NCBI GenBank assembly: GCA_964017235.1
Contig: OZ024930.1
Coordinates: 151,962,221-152,026,220, forward strand
Length of the DNA: 64,000 bases
Direction of reading: 5' to 3'
From: Sabellastarte sp. h YS-2021
Taxonomy: Eukaryota; Annelida; Polychaeta; Sabellida; Sabellidae
Under the pieces are notes generated by a model. That model searched no databases. It was not told where the DNA came from and saw only the letters and a list, made by a program, of their open reading frames with translations. Shown piece by piece: positions 46,051 to 58,625 of the stretch (within the stretch, counting starts at the first letter, position 1; each line of letters begins with the position of its first letter). The position numbers were made by a program, and so were the translations under genes.

Positions 46051-46345
46051 TCAATTGGAAAAATATTTTTCTTTTTGTAGGTTTTTTACAGTGTTGTTTT
46101 TCTTCCATTTCATGAAATTATTGTCACAGAAATCTTCACTTCTAAGTCGGTCTTGAATACTCGTGCATTCTGGTAAAATATCTATATAATGCTTTATGAT
46201 TTTGTCAGCACTAATCGACACATAAAAAGGAACTAGTATCCCAAAATTCATTGTACACACTAGTTCAAACAAAGGTATAAAATTCAACACTGCAACAACA
46301 GTGGTTCCTGTCATAAACAGCAGCTGTATTGTGTATATCTGTTTG
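46051..46345 (-). other. Possible terminal exon of an unidentified membrane protein
   Basis: On the minus strand an AG (ATACACAATACAG) is followed by an open frame reading LLFMTGTTVVAVLNFIPLFE, then LVCTMNFGILVPFYVSI and a polar end with a stop at 46051-46053. A hydrophobic segment plus acidic/basic tail would suit a C-terminal exon. The shape recalls the last segment of sideroflexin-type carriers, but only weakly. It could be a decayed exon or chance. Confidence 0.25.
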
Positions 46346-46867
46346 TGCTGGTTTACGGTTTCTGCTGAATTACCAAGTAATATACTCGACAGGCAGTTTA
46401 CCTTCAGTTTTATGGTATAAATTTGCCAACTTGTGAAAAAATATTCTTAGGATTAACTTCACTTTAATGATATAGATTTGCCAACTTAAGTAGACATATT
46501 TTGATATATCTTCCATTTCAGAGTATAGATTTGTCAGGGTGTGAGTGGATAAATTTAGGCTTGAGTTCACTTTTACGATATAGATTTGTCAGTGTGACTA
46601 GTCAAATTTAGGTTTAACTTTACTCTTTTGGTCATATCATAATGGCTAGCATAGGGGGTTAAGAAAGACACTATATACAGGTAGGCCAAGATTCAGCACT
46701 GTACAACACCATTAGCAAACAAACACTGTTTCAGCTATGTTTAGGGTTGCAAAACTTGTACACAACTTTCTAGATTTATCTTTTGATACTGATTGATTTG
46801 GAGTTTATGTCACTTTCAACATATTCTTGAGGTCATATTATGATGGGTATTTGAGGGGATGGAGAGA

Positions 46868-47010
46868 GGCCATGCATACTACTTCGTCATGATTCTGCCC
46901 AGGAAAGTAATTACCAATTTTCTTACTTCGTGTCCGGCCAGGAACCGAACCCAAAACCTGAGAGGAGAGTGTGTTACCTACTGTACCACTGTACTCCACA
47001 AACCATTAAA
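46868..47010 (-). mobile_element. tRNA-derived SINE head
   Basis: On the minus strand, AGTGGTACAGTAGGTAACAC (A box) and GGGTTCGGTTCC (B box) are spaced as in a tRNA-derived promoter. The body is short and the tail unclear. Confidence 0.55.
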
Positions 47011-49582
47011 AATTAACCAATGCATCACACCTGTCACCAGTCCACTTTAACAGAAATGGGACCATCCAAGGTGACCTTCACTTGGTCTATCTAAACCACA
47101 ATGCATTTTGTTACGGAAGTTTCTAATTCTAACATTGTAATTCTATCTAATACGGCAGTAGATTTAGTTTTTCGAAAACTATGGTTTAAATCTGCGCAAA
47201 TAATAGAATTTACCTATGCCCCTATAACAAACTGTGTTTCCTGAAGTAGGAAGTAAATAGTTGTGGATAATAAGTGAAAATAAAGTGGATGCATTATTTT
47301 GTTATAAACAAATCAACTTTTTTTGTAAATACAAGCAAAAATTTCGAGGAAATAATAGATGTATTAAACAAAAATGGCAACACTGGAATTGATTGGTAGG
47401 ATTCCATTTAACATATGTTCACTTAAATTGTCATCCCATAATGTTAGACCAAATAAAAGAAACAGATATCAAAAGGTGCACCATGTAAGTTTAGCAAAAA
47501 CATATAATGTAAGCCTTTTTCCACATTGTTGCTAAGTATATCTACCAATGGTAATTATTAAAAATGGCAGCCCATACGGGACAATTTTCTCCAGAAAAAA
47601 GTGGTTTGGGTACCAGATTAACTAGGCGTGACAATTCTTTCCAGGTACTACACCACCAAACATTTGGTTAAGTATAAATTGGTAAGAATTTATAAAATAG
47701 CTATTATATTGAGGGACAAGGCAGGACATGCCCAGCTACATGTTTGGTGAATTGCTGGGTAAAACAGGGATCACTGGTTTTCACTGGAGTTTTACCCCAT
47801 TCCTAACTATATGAATTATTTAGGCCTATTGTAAAATGGATGCAATACTGATTTGTAAATGGAAACAAATAACGAGATAAAGCAACCCCTTATCAGTTGA
47901 TGCTAAATGTCTTATGTTATCAGACAGCACCATATTGACATTAAATACCCCCTTGACAGTTTGATCAGAACTGCTGAATAAATGACTTGTTTACTTCTGT
48001 GGTGACACATTTTTGAGTGGCAGTGTACTTTATAATTAAACATCTGTGACAAATGATGTCTCGTCCGAAAAACATTCCCAAGTGATTGAAGCTCTTGTTG
48101 ATTGAACAATCAAATTTGTTAAAAATATGTTGCTTTCATGTTGTTTTACGGTGATATCTGAATAAACTGTTCAGATTCATAAAAACCTAATACAATTATT
48201 GGACACAGATGAATATATTACATAATTATTAGATAAATAGATTTCATAACAGTAAATATTAAAAAAATCTGAATCATTCATGCTATTTAGAATAACAAAT
48301 ACTGTGCGAATGGACTGGACATTAAAACAGGATTTTATAGCTGATGAATTCGGTGGTATCCATTAGGTTTCATAAGTCAGGAGTCGTGTTTGGGCAGGAA
48401 GTGTGCAACACAGCATTTCCTGCTTGTAGCAAATTTTTGAAAAGTTTAAAATGCCTCCAAGGAGCTGTCACATGCTAAACTAAAATATACATGTCAAATG
48501 GGGGAGACGGAATGGCTTTACAGGGCAGCTTGTTTATCTTTAAAGTTCACTTCAAAGATACAAGGTCATATGTCATAAGAACAAGGACATGGTGCAAAGA
48601 TTTAAATACAAGTTGTTACAACCTCTTGGAACAGTGTGAACAGGTCTTAAGTTCTTGGGCCTGTGCTCACTAAAGCTCCTTCATTTTAAGGATTTTCTTA
48701 ATTGGTTGCTTTTTTCTTTGTTTTAGTATTTGATAACCTTCCTTCAATAAAGGATCTAACAATATTTTTCTTTACATTTAATGAAAACCTTAAAAATTAA
48801 AAAAAAATCCTTAATTGTTAAGGGAATACTTAACTTTGGGAGTCACCAACTTCCCTTTAGTGAGGAACCCTTTTATTTTCCCTTAATTTTCTAAGTAAAT
48901 GTGTACCTATCGTAATAATAAACAGTAATTTTGGTGGGTTTGATTTTGATATTAATATTCAAGGCTAATAGTAAAATATAGCAGTTTTTGTATAAAACTC
49001 CTTTGTACTTACACTTTATATCTTTACATCATTCAGTGAAATTCATGTGTTATCTGATTTATATGTTATATTGAGTGGAGTTGTCAAATCCAATCAGAAT
49101 TTGCTTGATTTGCATCTCAAATGCCTATAATTCATCAATGATGTGACAAAGTATCACACTTTGGAGACCCATTTAGAAATTAAGGTCTAATCAGAAAAGT
49201 GTGAACTGGGTTCTAGCAAAAACTGTGCATAAGTAAAAAAAATTGATTTTTTTTCAGCTAATTTTTTATTGTAGTATGAAAACTTTTAAAAAAGGACATT
49301 TGCATGACAAATACCCCCCCCCCCCCCAAAAAAAAACAAAAAAAAAAAAAAAAAACAACAACAACATAATGGTTTTCCATGCTAGTGTGAATCAGTTATT
49401 CAAGCTGAGTATTAAGGGAAATGTTTCTGTCACTCTATTCAATACTCTAACTCCTCATGGAATTCAACACTCCACGATTTGAGTAAATAATCGAAGGTAA
49501 AGGTTCAATCAGATAACTACTGTATACTCTCTTTTTAAGAGCCTAATTTCTGTCCGATCCAGACATTGTATATTATCTAGAG
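47011..49582. other. No gene recognised
   Basis: AT-rich. A C-run and A-rich low-complexity stretch lies at 49313-49365. No exons, arrays or terminal repeats found. Confidence 0.35.
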
Positions 49583-49596
49583 GCCTCACTGGTTAA

Positions 49597-49806
49597 ACTC
49601 TCGCCTCCCACCTCTGCGGCCGGGGTTCGATCCCCGTCATGGCCGTAAGTGGGAAAGCTGGTAGTTGCTTGCCGTTGGTCGGCAGTTTACAGTACAGAAC
49701 CCTAGCGCACTATATGTACTGGTTTCCTCTGCCCTTCCAACTACCCGTCGTGATATGACCTGTACAGTGTTGAAAGCGACGTAAAACCCCAAATAAATAA
49801 ATAAAA
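49597..49806 (+). mobile_element. tRNA-derived SINE (family 2), copy 3, 5' truncated
   Basis: The copy begins at CTCTCGCCTCCCACCTC, lacking the first ~25 bases, and keeps the B box GGGGTTCGATCCCCGTC, body and AAATAAATAAATAAA tail. It is flanked by a perfect 14-bp duplication, GCCTCACTGGTTAA, at 49583-49596 and 49807-49820. Confidence 0.9.
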
Positions 49807-49915
49807 GCCTCACTGGTTAAGTGGTTAATGGGTACAGCAGTCTATCACTGGGTTCACACATCTGTGGTGCTGGGTTCTAATCCAGCCTATATGGGATACA
49901 CTGAGGCTCTGTCTC
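49807..49915 (+). mobile_element. tRNA-like SINE interrupted by copy 3
   Basis: CACTGGTTAAGTGGTTAATG (A-box-like) and CTGGGTTCTAATCC (B box) form a tRNA-like head. Its start, GCCTCACTGGTTAA, is the site duplicated by the insertion just upstream. Confidence 0.5.
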
Positions 49916-50983
49916 AATATCAACTGATTTGATTCAAGGAATGTATTGGCTGTATAACTGACTGTGTAAACTTACTTTAATCAATCATTCAAATCAGACA
50001 CTGTGTTGGTCTGGTTTTCAGACATGAAACTTATACTTGTTAAAACTTCAAGCACCGTCTAATTAAATGACTATAATTCAAGTATCACTTTTCTACCCCT
50101 GTGCCTTTGTGTGTTTGCACACTTTGCTGCTCCATTTGTTGTTTTGTGTCAAACCAAAGAGATGTTGAGGAAAGCTGTGTACACCTGGGGTTAATCTCAC
50201 TTATTACATATTAAAAATATAAGCCTGCAGGGTCTCTTGTGTGGATATGTCTGGTAAAATAAATTAGAAACTCCCACCCAGCAATGGCCCGATCAATTAT
50301 TGTACCTGTGTCAATTTGGAAAAAAAGGAGTGAAAACTAATAAGACAATTAAATTGTAAACGTTTATTAGTTTAGCTTTTATGATCCACTAAAGATCATA
50401 TTTTCTGAAAATAGGGAGAAATACTGATCAGAACATATTTTGTTCAAACATGACAGCATCCGTGCGTGTTTCGATGAAATTGGCTTGAACAAAAAGTGAA
50501 TAATAAAAGTAAAAGTTCCCTCATTAGACATATGTGTCGTGCAAGAATTTATACAGGGTTTCACTATCATACAGACTGTATACGATACCTTAGCACTGAT
50601 AAAGGCTCAAGTTTCTTTGTAATTAAGAAAATTCTTTCAGTTCCGACAATAAAACTTCAGTTTGTATAAAGTCCTCTTACATATGTTAGCTTTTAGTTCA
50701 GCATACTGCTGAAACAGAGACTCTCTGTCTGATGACCTTATATTTCCTAACATGTACGAGTGCTTTAATACACCAATAATCTTTACCTGGAATGTTATGG
50801 TAAAATGGGAGCCTTAAGCAAGAATAGCAATACCTCAGTGGCCAGTTGGGTTTGATGATACTTGTAGATAACACTTCCAAATAGGGAGAAATTAACAGGA
50901 TTTTTGTCAAGAAACAAAATCTCTCCCTTAAAGGCAATGTCAGATATTCAAACTTTCAAATACAACCTCAGAAAACAAGTGTG
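49916..50983. other. No feature recognised
   Basis: AT-rich sequence with only short chance frames. Confidence 0.35.
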
Positions 50984-50987
50984 TTAC

Positions 50988-51752
50988 TGTTGGGCGCGAA
51001 GTACCGATCCGCGCCATCTCGAGATGGTACTTGCGCGATCTCGTCATCAAAAGATCGCGCTCCCATCTCGAGATTGCTCAAACAATCTCGAGATGGAGCT
51101 GCTCCAACTAAGGATGATTTTTAATTATTGATTTCGAAAAGTTCTTTGGTTTGGATTAGCCATAAATGATATCAGAAGCTCAAAGTTTGCTACAGAAAGT
51201 ATCAGGTATACTTATTATATTACTATTATTATATAAGTAGGTGGTTGTATGTACAATTTACTAATCCACTATAATTATAACTAATTATAACTAGTGGTGG
51301 CTATGGGGGATTATGGAGTGAATCAGTAATTACAATTGACTAATCACTAACTAATCCTAGAAAGCCTTGTGTCACCAGGTCCATGATAATAGGAAATGAC
51401 TCCTTTCATGTTGATTTGCTACTGTCTTAACAGTGATAAGTTGATTGCAATTAATCCTTAATCTGATCAGTCAGTATTAGACAGAACAATAGCTGAAACT
51501 GTAAGACCTTAAAATGGGCTGAGATCTTAAGATCCCTAGATGCCCTAATAAAGTGTGTTATAAAATCAGTGACCACTACAAAAATAAATACACCAAATCA
51601 CATCAAGATTCTGTGATACAAATCATCGTGAGTTGGAGCAGCTCCATCTCGAGATTGCTTGAGCAATCTCGAGATGGGCGCGCGATCTTTTGATGACGAG
51701 ATCGCGCAAGTACCATCTCGAGATGGCGCGGATCGGTACTTTGCGCCCAACA
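50988..51752. mobile_element. Foldback DNA element with long palindromic TIRs and TTAC duplication
   Basis: The left arm (50988-51107) and right arm (51637-51752) are near-perfect inverted repeats of about 120 bp starting TGTTGGGCGC. TTAC at 50984-50987 and 51753-51756 is a 4-bp target-site duplication. Each arm holds inner palindromes, including CCATCTCGAGATGG and a stem joining GCGCGATCT to AGATCGCGC. The 530-bp AT-rich middle has no coding. This is a non-autonomous DNA element of unknown superfamily. Confidence 0.9.
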
Positions 51753-52460
51753 TTACCACAAGCAACTAAACATATTCCATGTGTACAAAACAAATCAATT
51801 CAGTTATCTGGTTAAAAACTAATGTCTTCTCAGGCGCTAGGAATGAATTCTGCGTATATTTTCACCTTAATTTTTATCATAAACTTTAACTTTTTTTTCT
51901 TGAAGCATACCCAAGATTTCACTCATATTTCATCAAACTTGGTTCAGTATACCTTGGCATCATAACCTGAAGCATGCCTCAACTTGTCACAAAACAGAAT
52001 ATAGAAAGCCATCGGCAGTAGGTTGTGTATGACAACACTCGTATATTTCTGGGAATCTATGACCTTAGAAGCCAAATTGCTGATGGAAACAAATTAAATG
52101 TCTGAGTGCAAATTTCAAGTCTTGTCCCAATTTGGAATAAACAATAACATAGCCCCTCAACCACTGTGTTTATCTTAACATACACCCAGACATACCAATT
52201 TTAGTCGATGTAAACATAATGGAAATAAACTGTTCAATACTGAGTCTTTTCTACTAATGCTACTACTAATGTCCTGTATTTAAATAGGAAAGTTTTGTCT
52301 CCTTAGTAACATTTTGACATGATGTGTACAGGGATCAAGATATCCACAATCTGTTGAGATACTGCACATTATCTGTTTGACAATGACATCCTCAATAATA
52401 CAATAAACCACTGACTACTGAAGTGATCGAATGTCTACATCACAACGATTGCCTATGATT

Positions 52461-52500
<40 letters not shown>

Positions 52501-54276
52501 ATGGAATTTCTCCCCACTGATTGTCCCCAATGTTTTTTTTACTAAGGTATGGTTTCCTCCTACAACACAGTGATTTGTCCCCTTTATATTTTAGTCCTTT
52601 GATGGTATAAATATTATATTTTGAATTTTTCCCATTCAAGTTTAGTCATTTAGTGCTATAAATATATATTGAATTTAGTTGCAAGGCTACCATCTGATAT
52701 GCTGTGGAACTTGGTTCAAAGGCTTCCATCTGATAGAAATATACTCAGGTTAATGTCCATAACTAACTTATCAGAGAACAATTAATGTTTGATACATGCT
52801 CTGGAATTTGGTTTAAAGACTTCCATCTGATAGAAACGTACTCAGGTCTGTTGTCCACCATTGTCCATAGCTACTCTGGTTGTACAATTACAGACTTAAC
52901 AGTTAAACAGTGAAGACTATCATCACAAATTCTGTACATGATCAAAGGTTACAAATTAATTGCACTTATTTGTCTGTATTAGGTTGTGTTTGTGTATATA
53001 AAGCCCATGGATTATTTGAAACATTAACAGATCATTGATTCTATTTCATAATGGAGATCATAAAAACAAACAGAGGTGGACAAAAAGATCTAAGGAATTT
53101 AAAGGATTTTATATTTCATAAGTAATAAAGGTATTAAAATAAATAGAAGACATGTTGAAAGTTATCAATATTTTTAGTATATCAGAGTAAAACCCATTGC
53201 TCGGTCTTTATTTCTAAATGAGATTTAAACCATAAATTGTTTAAACTATCCATTGTAATACTCTCTAAGAGAAGTAGTTACACTAACTGGAGTATCATGT
53301 AATAAACTTCTTAGTTTTAACTTTGTTTACCACTCAACCATAATTCTGTTAAAATATGAAGGGAAAGGGGGACAATATGTGTGTGTAGGGGGGGGGGGGG
53401 GGGATTCAATTGAGGGAAAATCAACGTACACCCATCACAACTGACAGATGAATGAAAGATTCTTAAGATTTGAGCATTAATGCCTGCACAGAACTGATAA
53501 GTAACTGCCAGCGTAAGTACAAAGTATGATTTAATTAGCAGGTCGTGCCTAATCACCCATTGTGTAAAATTATTGGCTGATTCTTGGTATTTGGTGAGAT
53601 TTGTGTCAGAAACTTGCCATGCTCAGCTAATTTACAGGGAGTAATCATTGTTGTACATTGTAAAAGGGGTACAGAAACACCGCATGGTGCTTTATACCAA
53701 CAAGAAAATCAAATAAAAGAATTGAAAATTTGCAAAACTATCACCCTGTTAAGACTCCAATTATCCTCGTTTTCTTAGTGGAATTTTTCCAGTCTTGAAA
53801 TCAGTGGTGAATCAATAAGTCACAAATGCTAGCTTTCCACCACTAAATAAATATTGGACTGTTTGGTAATCTTAATTGTCGTTCTGACTGCATTGTGAAT
53901 CATACAGATTTACACCAGATGGGTTGGAATTTTGATGGGTAGTAGCTTAACATGACCACAGACACTTGTGTTAAAGTAGGATTAATACTTATCATATAAA
54001 CCCCTCATTTTTTTTTTCAAAATCAGGTATCGCTTACTCTAAATTAAATAGTACCAGAATATAATTTCTATCATTCAAAAGATAGAATTATGGTTACAAA
54101 GGTTTGAATATTTAAGTTCAAACTTACGTTAGCATACTGTGCTCATTAGAGATTTCCTGTTCATACATTTCCAAGGCCATTGGTAAGGATCTGTAGAAGG
54201 TAGTATTACAAAGTACTATTGTTTCTCCAAACACTTTTTACTTCATCAAAACCATACTGATGTAAGGCTATTTTAA

Positions 54277-54309
54277 GGGGTGGGGGGGGTGGGGGGGTGG
54301 GGGGGGGGG
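54277..54309 (+). repeat. G-quadruplex-forming tract
   Basis: Four G runs of 4, 8, 7 and 11 bases are separated by single T residues, matching the quadruplex pattern with one-base loops. Confidence 0.85.
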
Positions 54310-54737
54310 ATCTTGTTTATGCTCTTCAAAAGATTATGTTGACCTTGACTCAGTCAAAATGTGTTGGAAAAACATAATTTCTATTTGCTAAAAAAGTCGT
54401 CTATTAGCAGATCAAAGTACTCAAACAAATTTAATTGTGCTTATTTGTGTTAAAATGATCATATTCATTTACTGATTCCAAACCTGCGACCATCCAAGGC
54501 AAGACATGCTTTCAAAACTACATCGGGGGGAAAACTAGACAGAATGGAGTAAATCAAGTATGTTACTCGTATCATATGTGTATTAGTTATGGGGTACCTG
54601 CATGTGTATGTACAGAATATTTACATGTAACAGTGGCACGAGCCATTCTGAATCTCATTCACTCCTCTAACTTTAGATTTTAAGTCTATCTCATAATTCT
54701 GTTCTTTGTTGGTGAAACTTAAGTTGTCTCTCTTATT

Positions 54738-54740
<3 letters not shown>

Positions 54741-54784
<44 letters not shown>
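54741..54784 (+). repeat. 44-base poly(A) tract
   Basis: Pure A run. No retrocopy was recognised immediately upstream. It could be a retroelement tail or slippage. Confidence 0.8.
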
Positions 54785-54786
<2 letters not shown>

Positions 54787-55716
54787 CAGTATTTACCGTG
54801 AACCTCATTAAAGGGCGAGGGTACACAAAAGGAAATTGTCTTGTAGAAGTTATTGGAGTGGTTTGTAAGTGATACAGCTTGCTGAAACAGTATTATCATT
54901 ATTCTTTTTGGCTTCAAGCTAAAGCGCTATTTCCCAACATGCCTGAAGAGTTATCATTAAACTGTTTTACACAGAAATATTCCAGGTTGTAACACTATTA
55001 ACAGTTTGATAACATATGAAATTAGAATGTGAGCTTTATCTTGCTGGTTTGGGTGTACATTATAGACTGGCTGTTCTCATGTTGGAGGAAGTAGTGTTTA
55101 TACTTGCTGTTTATAGGGCTGTTTCACTGTCAAGATAGATTGGACCCTTCCAGGACATCTGTGTAGGTTCAACTGAGCAATCTTGTACAGTTTCACTCCC
55201 TAAATGTGTGGGGTGAGGGCACAGTAGGTGTCCTCAGGTTCAGTGGCTAGGGCATAATTTGTGTGTGTAATCATTTTGTTGAGGTAATTCTTGTTCCTGA
55301 TGTCCTAGTTTCTCATTGGTCACCTCTGACCTTTGTATTAACATTCTCCGGCTAAATTCCACCATATTCATTCTAAATTTTAACTTTGACTAGCAACACA
55401 TATATTATTCGATTTTTAATTGTTCGATTTTTAATTTTTGTAAACTTGAAAGCTTCAGTGGGATGAAACTTCCAAGTTTCGCTGTTTTCACAGATCAGAA
55501 GAGCAGTGTATAGGTGGGAATACCAGTGTGTGCGCTGCCTTAGTGGGACCTGTGTTTTTTCTCAATTCTTTGAGACATGCTTGTGTAGCTCTGGATCTGG
55601 AGCGCATCTGAAGGGCTGTATATTGCTATACTTCACCTTTATGGGTGTTCTGTGAATTTGGTCCATAGCTGTACAAGCACGTAGCAAAGCATTTTGAGTA
55701 TAATTTCAGAGAAAAA

Positions 55717-55947
55717 ATGCCACAAAAAACATTTCAATGTAATAAGTGCATGGAGAAGCACGAGAGACCTGTGAATTCAAAGTGTCAGAGGCAGGAGGTG
55801 ACTGACAGTGAGTCTGACACATCTAGTGATCATGACAGTGGTGTCCAGAGCGGTGGGTTAAAGCAGGACTTAAGTTTGCAAATATTGCAAGAATTAAAGC
55901 AACTGAGTGGGCGGATCCAGCAGGTGGAGGAAAAGGTGAATCAATAA
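55717..55947 (+). CDS. Small zinc-knuckle-like and coiled-coil ORF, probably retroelement-derived
   Basis: A 76-codon frame starts MPQKTFQCNKCMEKHERPVN, a Cys-x2-Cys knuckle with a further Cys. An acidic Ser/Asp stretch and a heptad-like end (LQILQELKQLSGRIQQVEEK) follow, then TAA. This layout resembles N-terminal pieces of gag-like ORFs of invertebrate retroelements. No matching downstream domain is visible up to 58.3 kb, so it may be a relic or one exon of a host gene. Function unknown. Confidence 0.4.
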   Translation: MPQKTFQCNKCMEKHERPVNSKCQRQEVTDSESDTSSDHDSGVQSGGLKQDLSLQILQELKQLSGRIQQVEEKVNQ

Positions 55948-58359
55948 CAGTAGGTACTACAAACATTACTTACCAAGGGGCAACCTCCATAAACCTCCTC
56001 AACTCACCTTCGGTAACCATCAGATGAACACATGCTACCCAAACATGACCAAGCAACAACCTTATATAAACAGCAGACCATGCCTTCAGTTACCGCATGA
56101 AAGATTTATGTGAGGAACGTCATGGCAAGAACTTCAGAGGCGGAAATGTTAAACATTTAAAAATTTCTGCAGAACACTCAAGGAATGGGATGATGGGCAA
56201 CTGTATCACAAGTTGGCATAACAACATCAACTGGTTGTTGAAGGGGTATTTTGTGTTATGTCTATAACTCTGGGTTATATCATCAGTAGTGGGAAAGGGG
56301 TATAATAATTTCACAGAAATAAACTTCAAATGTCAGAACTATTAAATTGAGCTTATCTTAATTCTTTAAAAGGCATATGGTTTCTACTTTCGGAAATGTA
56401 GTTCATATTCTGTGGTTATCTCTGAAAACAGTCCACCACCAACCTGAAGGGAATGTCTTTGCAAATAAGTTAATTTTTGGGCAATTAATGTAAGTTTTCA
56501 GTTTCTGCACATATACTTCAAGGATACTTGCAGATGTAATGGTTTTGACTGTTAAGAATAATTAGTACAGAATATTTTACTTAAATCTAGCAGTAATGAA
56601 TACAAAATATTATGCCAAGAACATACACCAAGTATGAAAATGTTCCTTTAGCTGTCTTGGTATATTCTTAGATTGATTTATATCCATAAGTTAATGTCAC
56701 CATTACCTGTGATATTGTAGTGTCATCACTATTTGCAATTTCGAAATCGTGAGATCATGAAAATGCAAAATGTTCTATAGTTTAGGTAAATATTAACCTA
56801 ATGACTACATAGACTCTTTCATATTATGTCAAATGTGCATATCTTATGAAATCTACTTGCATAACCTTTGAAAAGTTAAGTTTCCATAATGATGGCATTT
56901 CACTCCCAGTGAGAATGTCTTACAATGACTGGTTCTTACTCGTCAAAATAAGCCTGTAAGGTTATCAGTGACACCAGTCTGGTGATTGTGACCAGATTAC
57001 TACAAAGATTGATTTTTTCATGTTTACACCCCTGTTACTTGTGTGGGAAAGATTCCTAAAGTAAGTCAATGTAATTTGCTACTATTTCATATCTTCTAAA
57101 ACATGTGACCTTACTTATTTATGAAAATCACTCAGAACAACAAAATATCATCCCTACATGTAAATATCATTGGAGATCTAAGAGATGTTTCCATCTTTTT
57201 GGTAAATTGAATCTCACCATTTCAATGTCACAAAAAAGGGCCCAACTCCCAATCATGTTTTCTGGAACAATTTCTGGCATCAAAAGTGTTTTAAATGAAG
57301 ATCCTAATTAGATTCACCTTCTGTAGTTCACTTCAAAATCAGAGACTCAGATAAAACAGTCACTGGTGATTGGAATGTCAGTGCGTTGCAAATGGTCATG
57401 TGATCAGAGAATGTTTGAAAGTTTCTTTCTCCATTGTTTTTCTACATTTCATCCACTCCAGCACAACATTACTGGGGCTTGTTTTGCGTGATACACTGCA
57501 GTGTGTATGTTTTGTAAAATATATACATGCAAACAAATGACTTTTTTACGAGACATTGAAAGGTTTTGTTATGGAAATAATGATTTTATTTTAAGTATAT
57601 CTTTGAGCAATTAAATCTACACAGACTATTGTATCTGCAATTCTGATTGGTCGCAATGTAATGTTGTAATGTTTGATTCAGTAGTTAAGTTGTGTACTGA
57701 ATATATGCAGTATACATTCATGTATATAATGCAATAAATAACTGGAGAGCTGTGCTAATGGTAGTATTACTACCACAATTAAACTACACCATCCCAATAG
57801 TGGGATTTGTTTGATAATATTTTGCAAACTTAAAAATCCTTTTTTTACCAGTCAACATCTATTTTACATCACAACTGATTTAAAAAAACCCAAAACAAAC
57901 AAACAACAAAACAATAAACTATTATGAATGGTGAAAGAACAGTGTCTTCCAGTTTCAAATAGCTTACATGCTAAAATTAAAGGATTATGAAACAGCCATG
58001 TACCCCGCGTAAAACACAAATGTTTCATGGTAAAGATGTTGCATAGTGTATTGGGCAATTAAACATACATATATACAGATTATGTGTCACATTTAGTAGT
58101 GACTGCCTTTGCTGAAATATATCTTGAACATCTTTAGCAACGTATATATATAATTTTTCTACGTATCTACATTGCTATTTTAGATCACAAGTGCAATGTA
58201 CGAAATTAATATCTAGAACTGAAAAGAAGCTATGCCTTATAGTTTCAAACAGTTTACGTTCAAAGATAAAATGCAATATTAATGAAATAAACAGCCAAAA
58301 TAACATTTTTTTTATATCAAAAGGCACTGCCCCACTCCTTGAAGTGCTAGTTTACCCCT
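55948..58359. other. No gene recognised
   Basis: AT-rich. Short frames only. Nothing recognisable as an array or terminal repeat. Confidence 0.35.
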
Positions 58360-58394
58360 GTCCCAGGGATGCCTCATTTTCTGAAAGAAATGTT

Positions 58395-58625
58395 TAAAAA
58401 CGTTTTAAGTCAAACCTATCTTCTTGAGTTATTTTATAAACGTTTAATAAATGTTTTCAGTAAAAAGTGTTTGTATAGAGCATGTCTATAAAACGTTTTA
58501 AACATTACAGCATGAACGTTTACTTGGAAACGTTTAGAAAACCATAAGATAGGTTTAGATAGGTTTTGAAAACGTTTTGTAAACGTTTAAACCATTTTAA
58601 AACGTTTTAAATGTTTACTCAGTCC
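58395..58625. repeat. AAACGTTT-motif cluster
   Basis: AACGTTT occurs about eight to nine times in 230 bp (near 58398, 58438, 58491, 58513, 58528, 58570, 58581 and 58601), many within the 8-base palindrome AAACGTTT. It lies directly inside the left inverted end. Confidence 0.75.

Larger units (their letters stand above)
51757..55700. other. AT-rich, homopolymer-rich region without recognised genes
   Basis: Contains a 38-C run (52463-52500), a 16-G run (53388-53403), a G-quadruplex motif (54277-54309) and a 44-A run (54741-54784). A diverged direct repeat of about 70 bases (CTTCCATCTGATAGAAA type) occurs at about 52698 and 52800. No exon is supported. Confidence 0.5.

Noticed and set aside
51757-51840. 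Extension of the foldback element to the right
   Set aside because: The TTAC duplication and the end of arm similarity set the limit at 51752.
52415-52639. Minus-strand ORF with a glycine run
   Set aside because: It is an artefact of the 38-C homopolymer.
54741-54784. Processed pseudogene tail
   Set aside because: No coding similarity and no target duplication could be found next to the A run.
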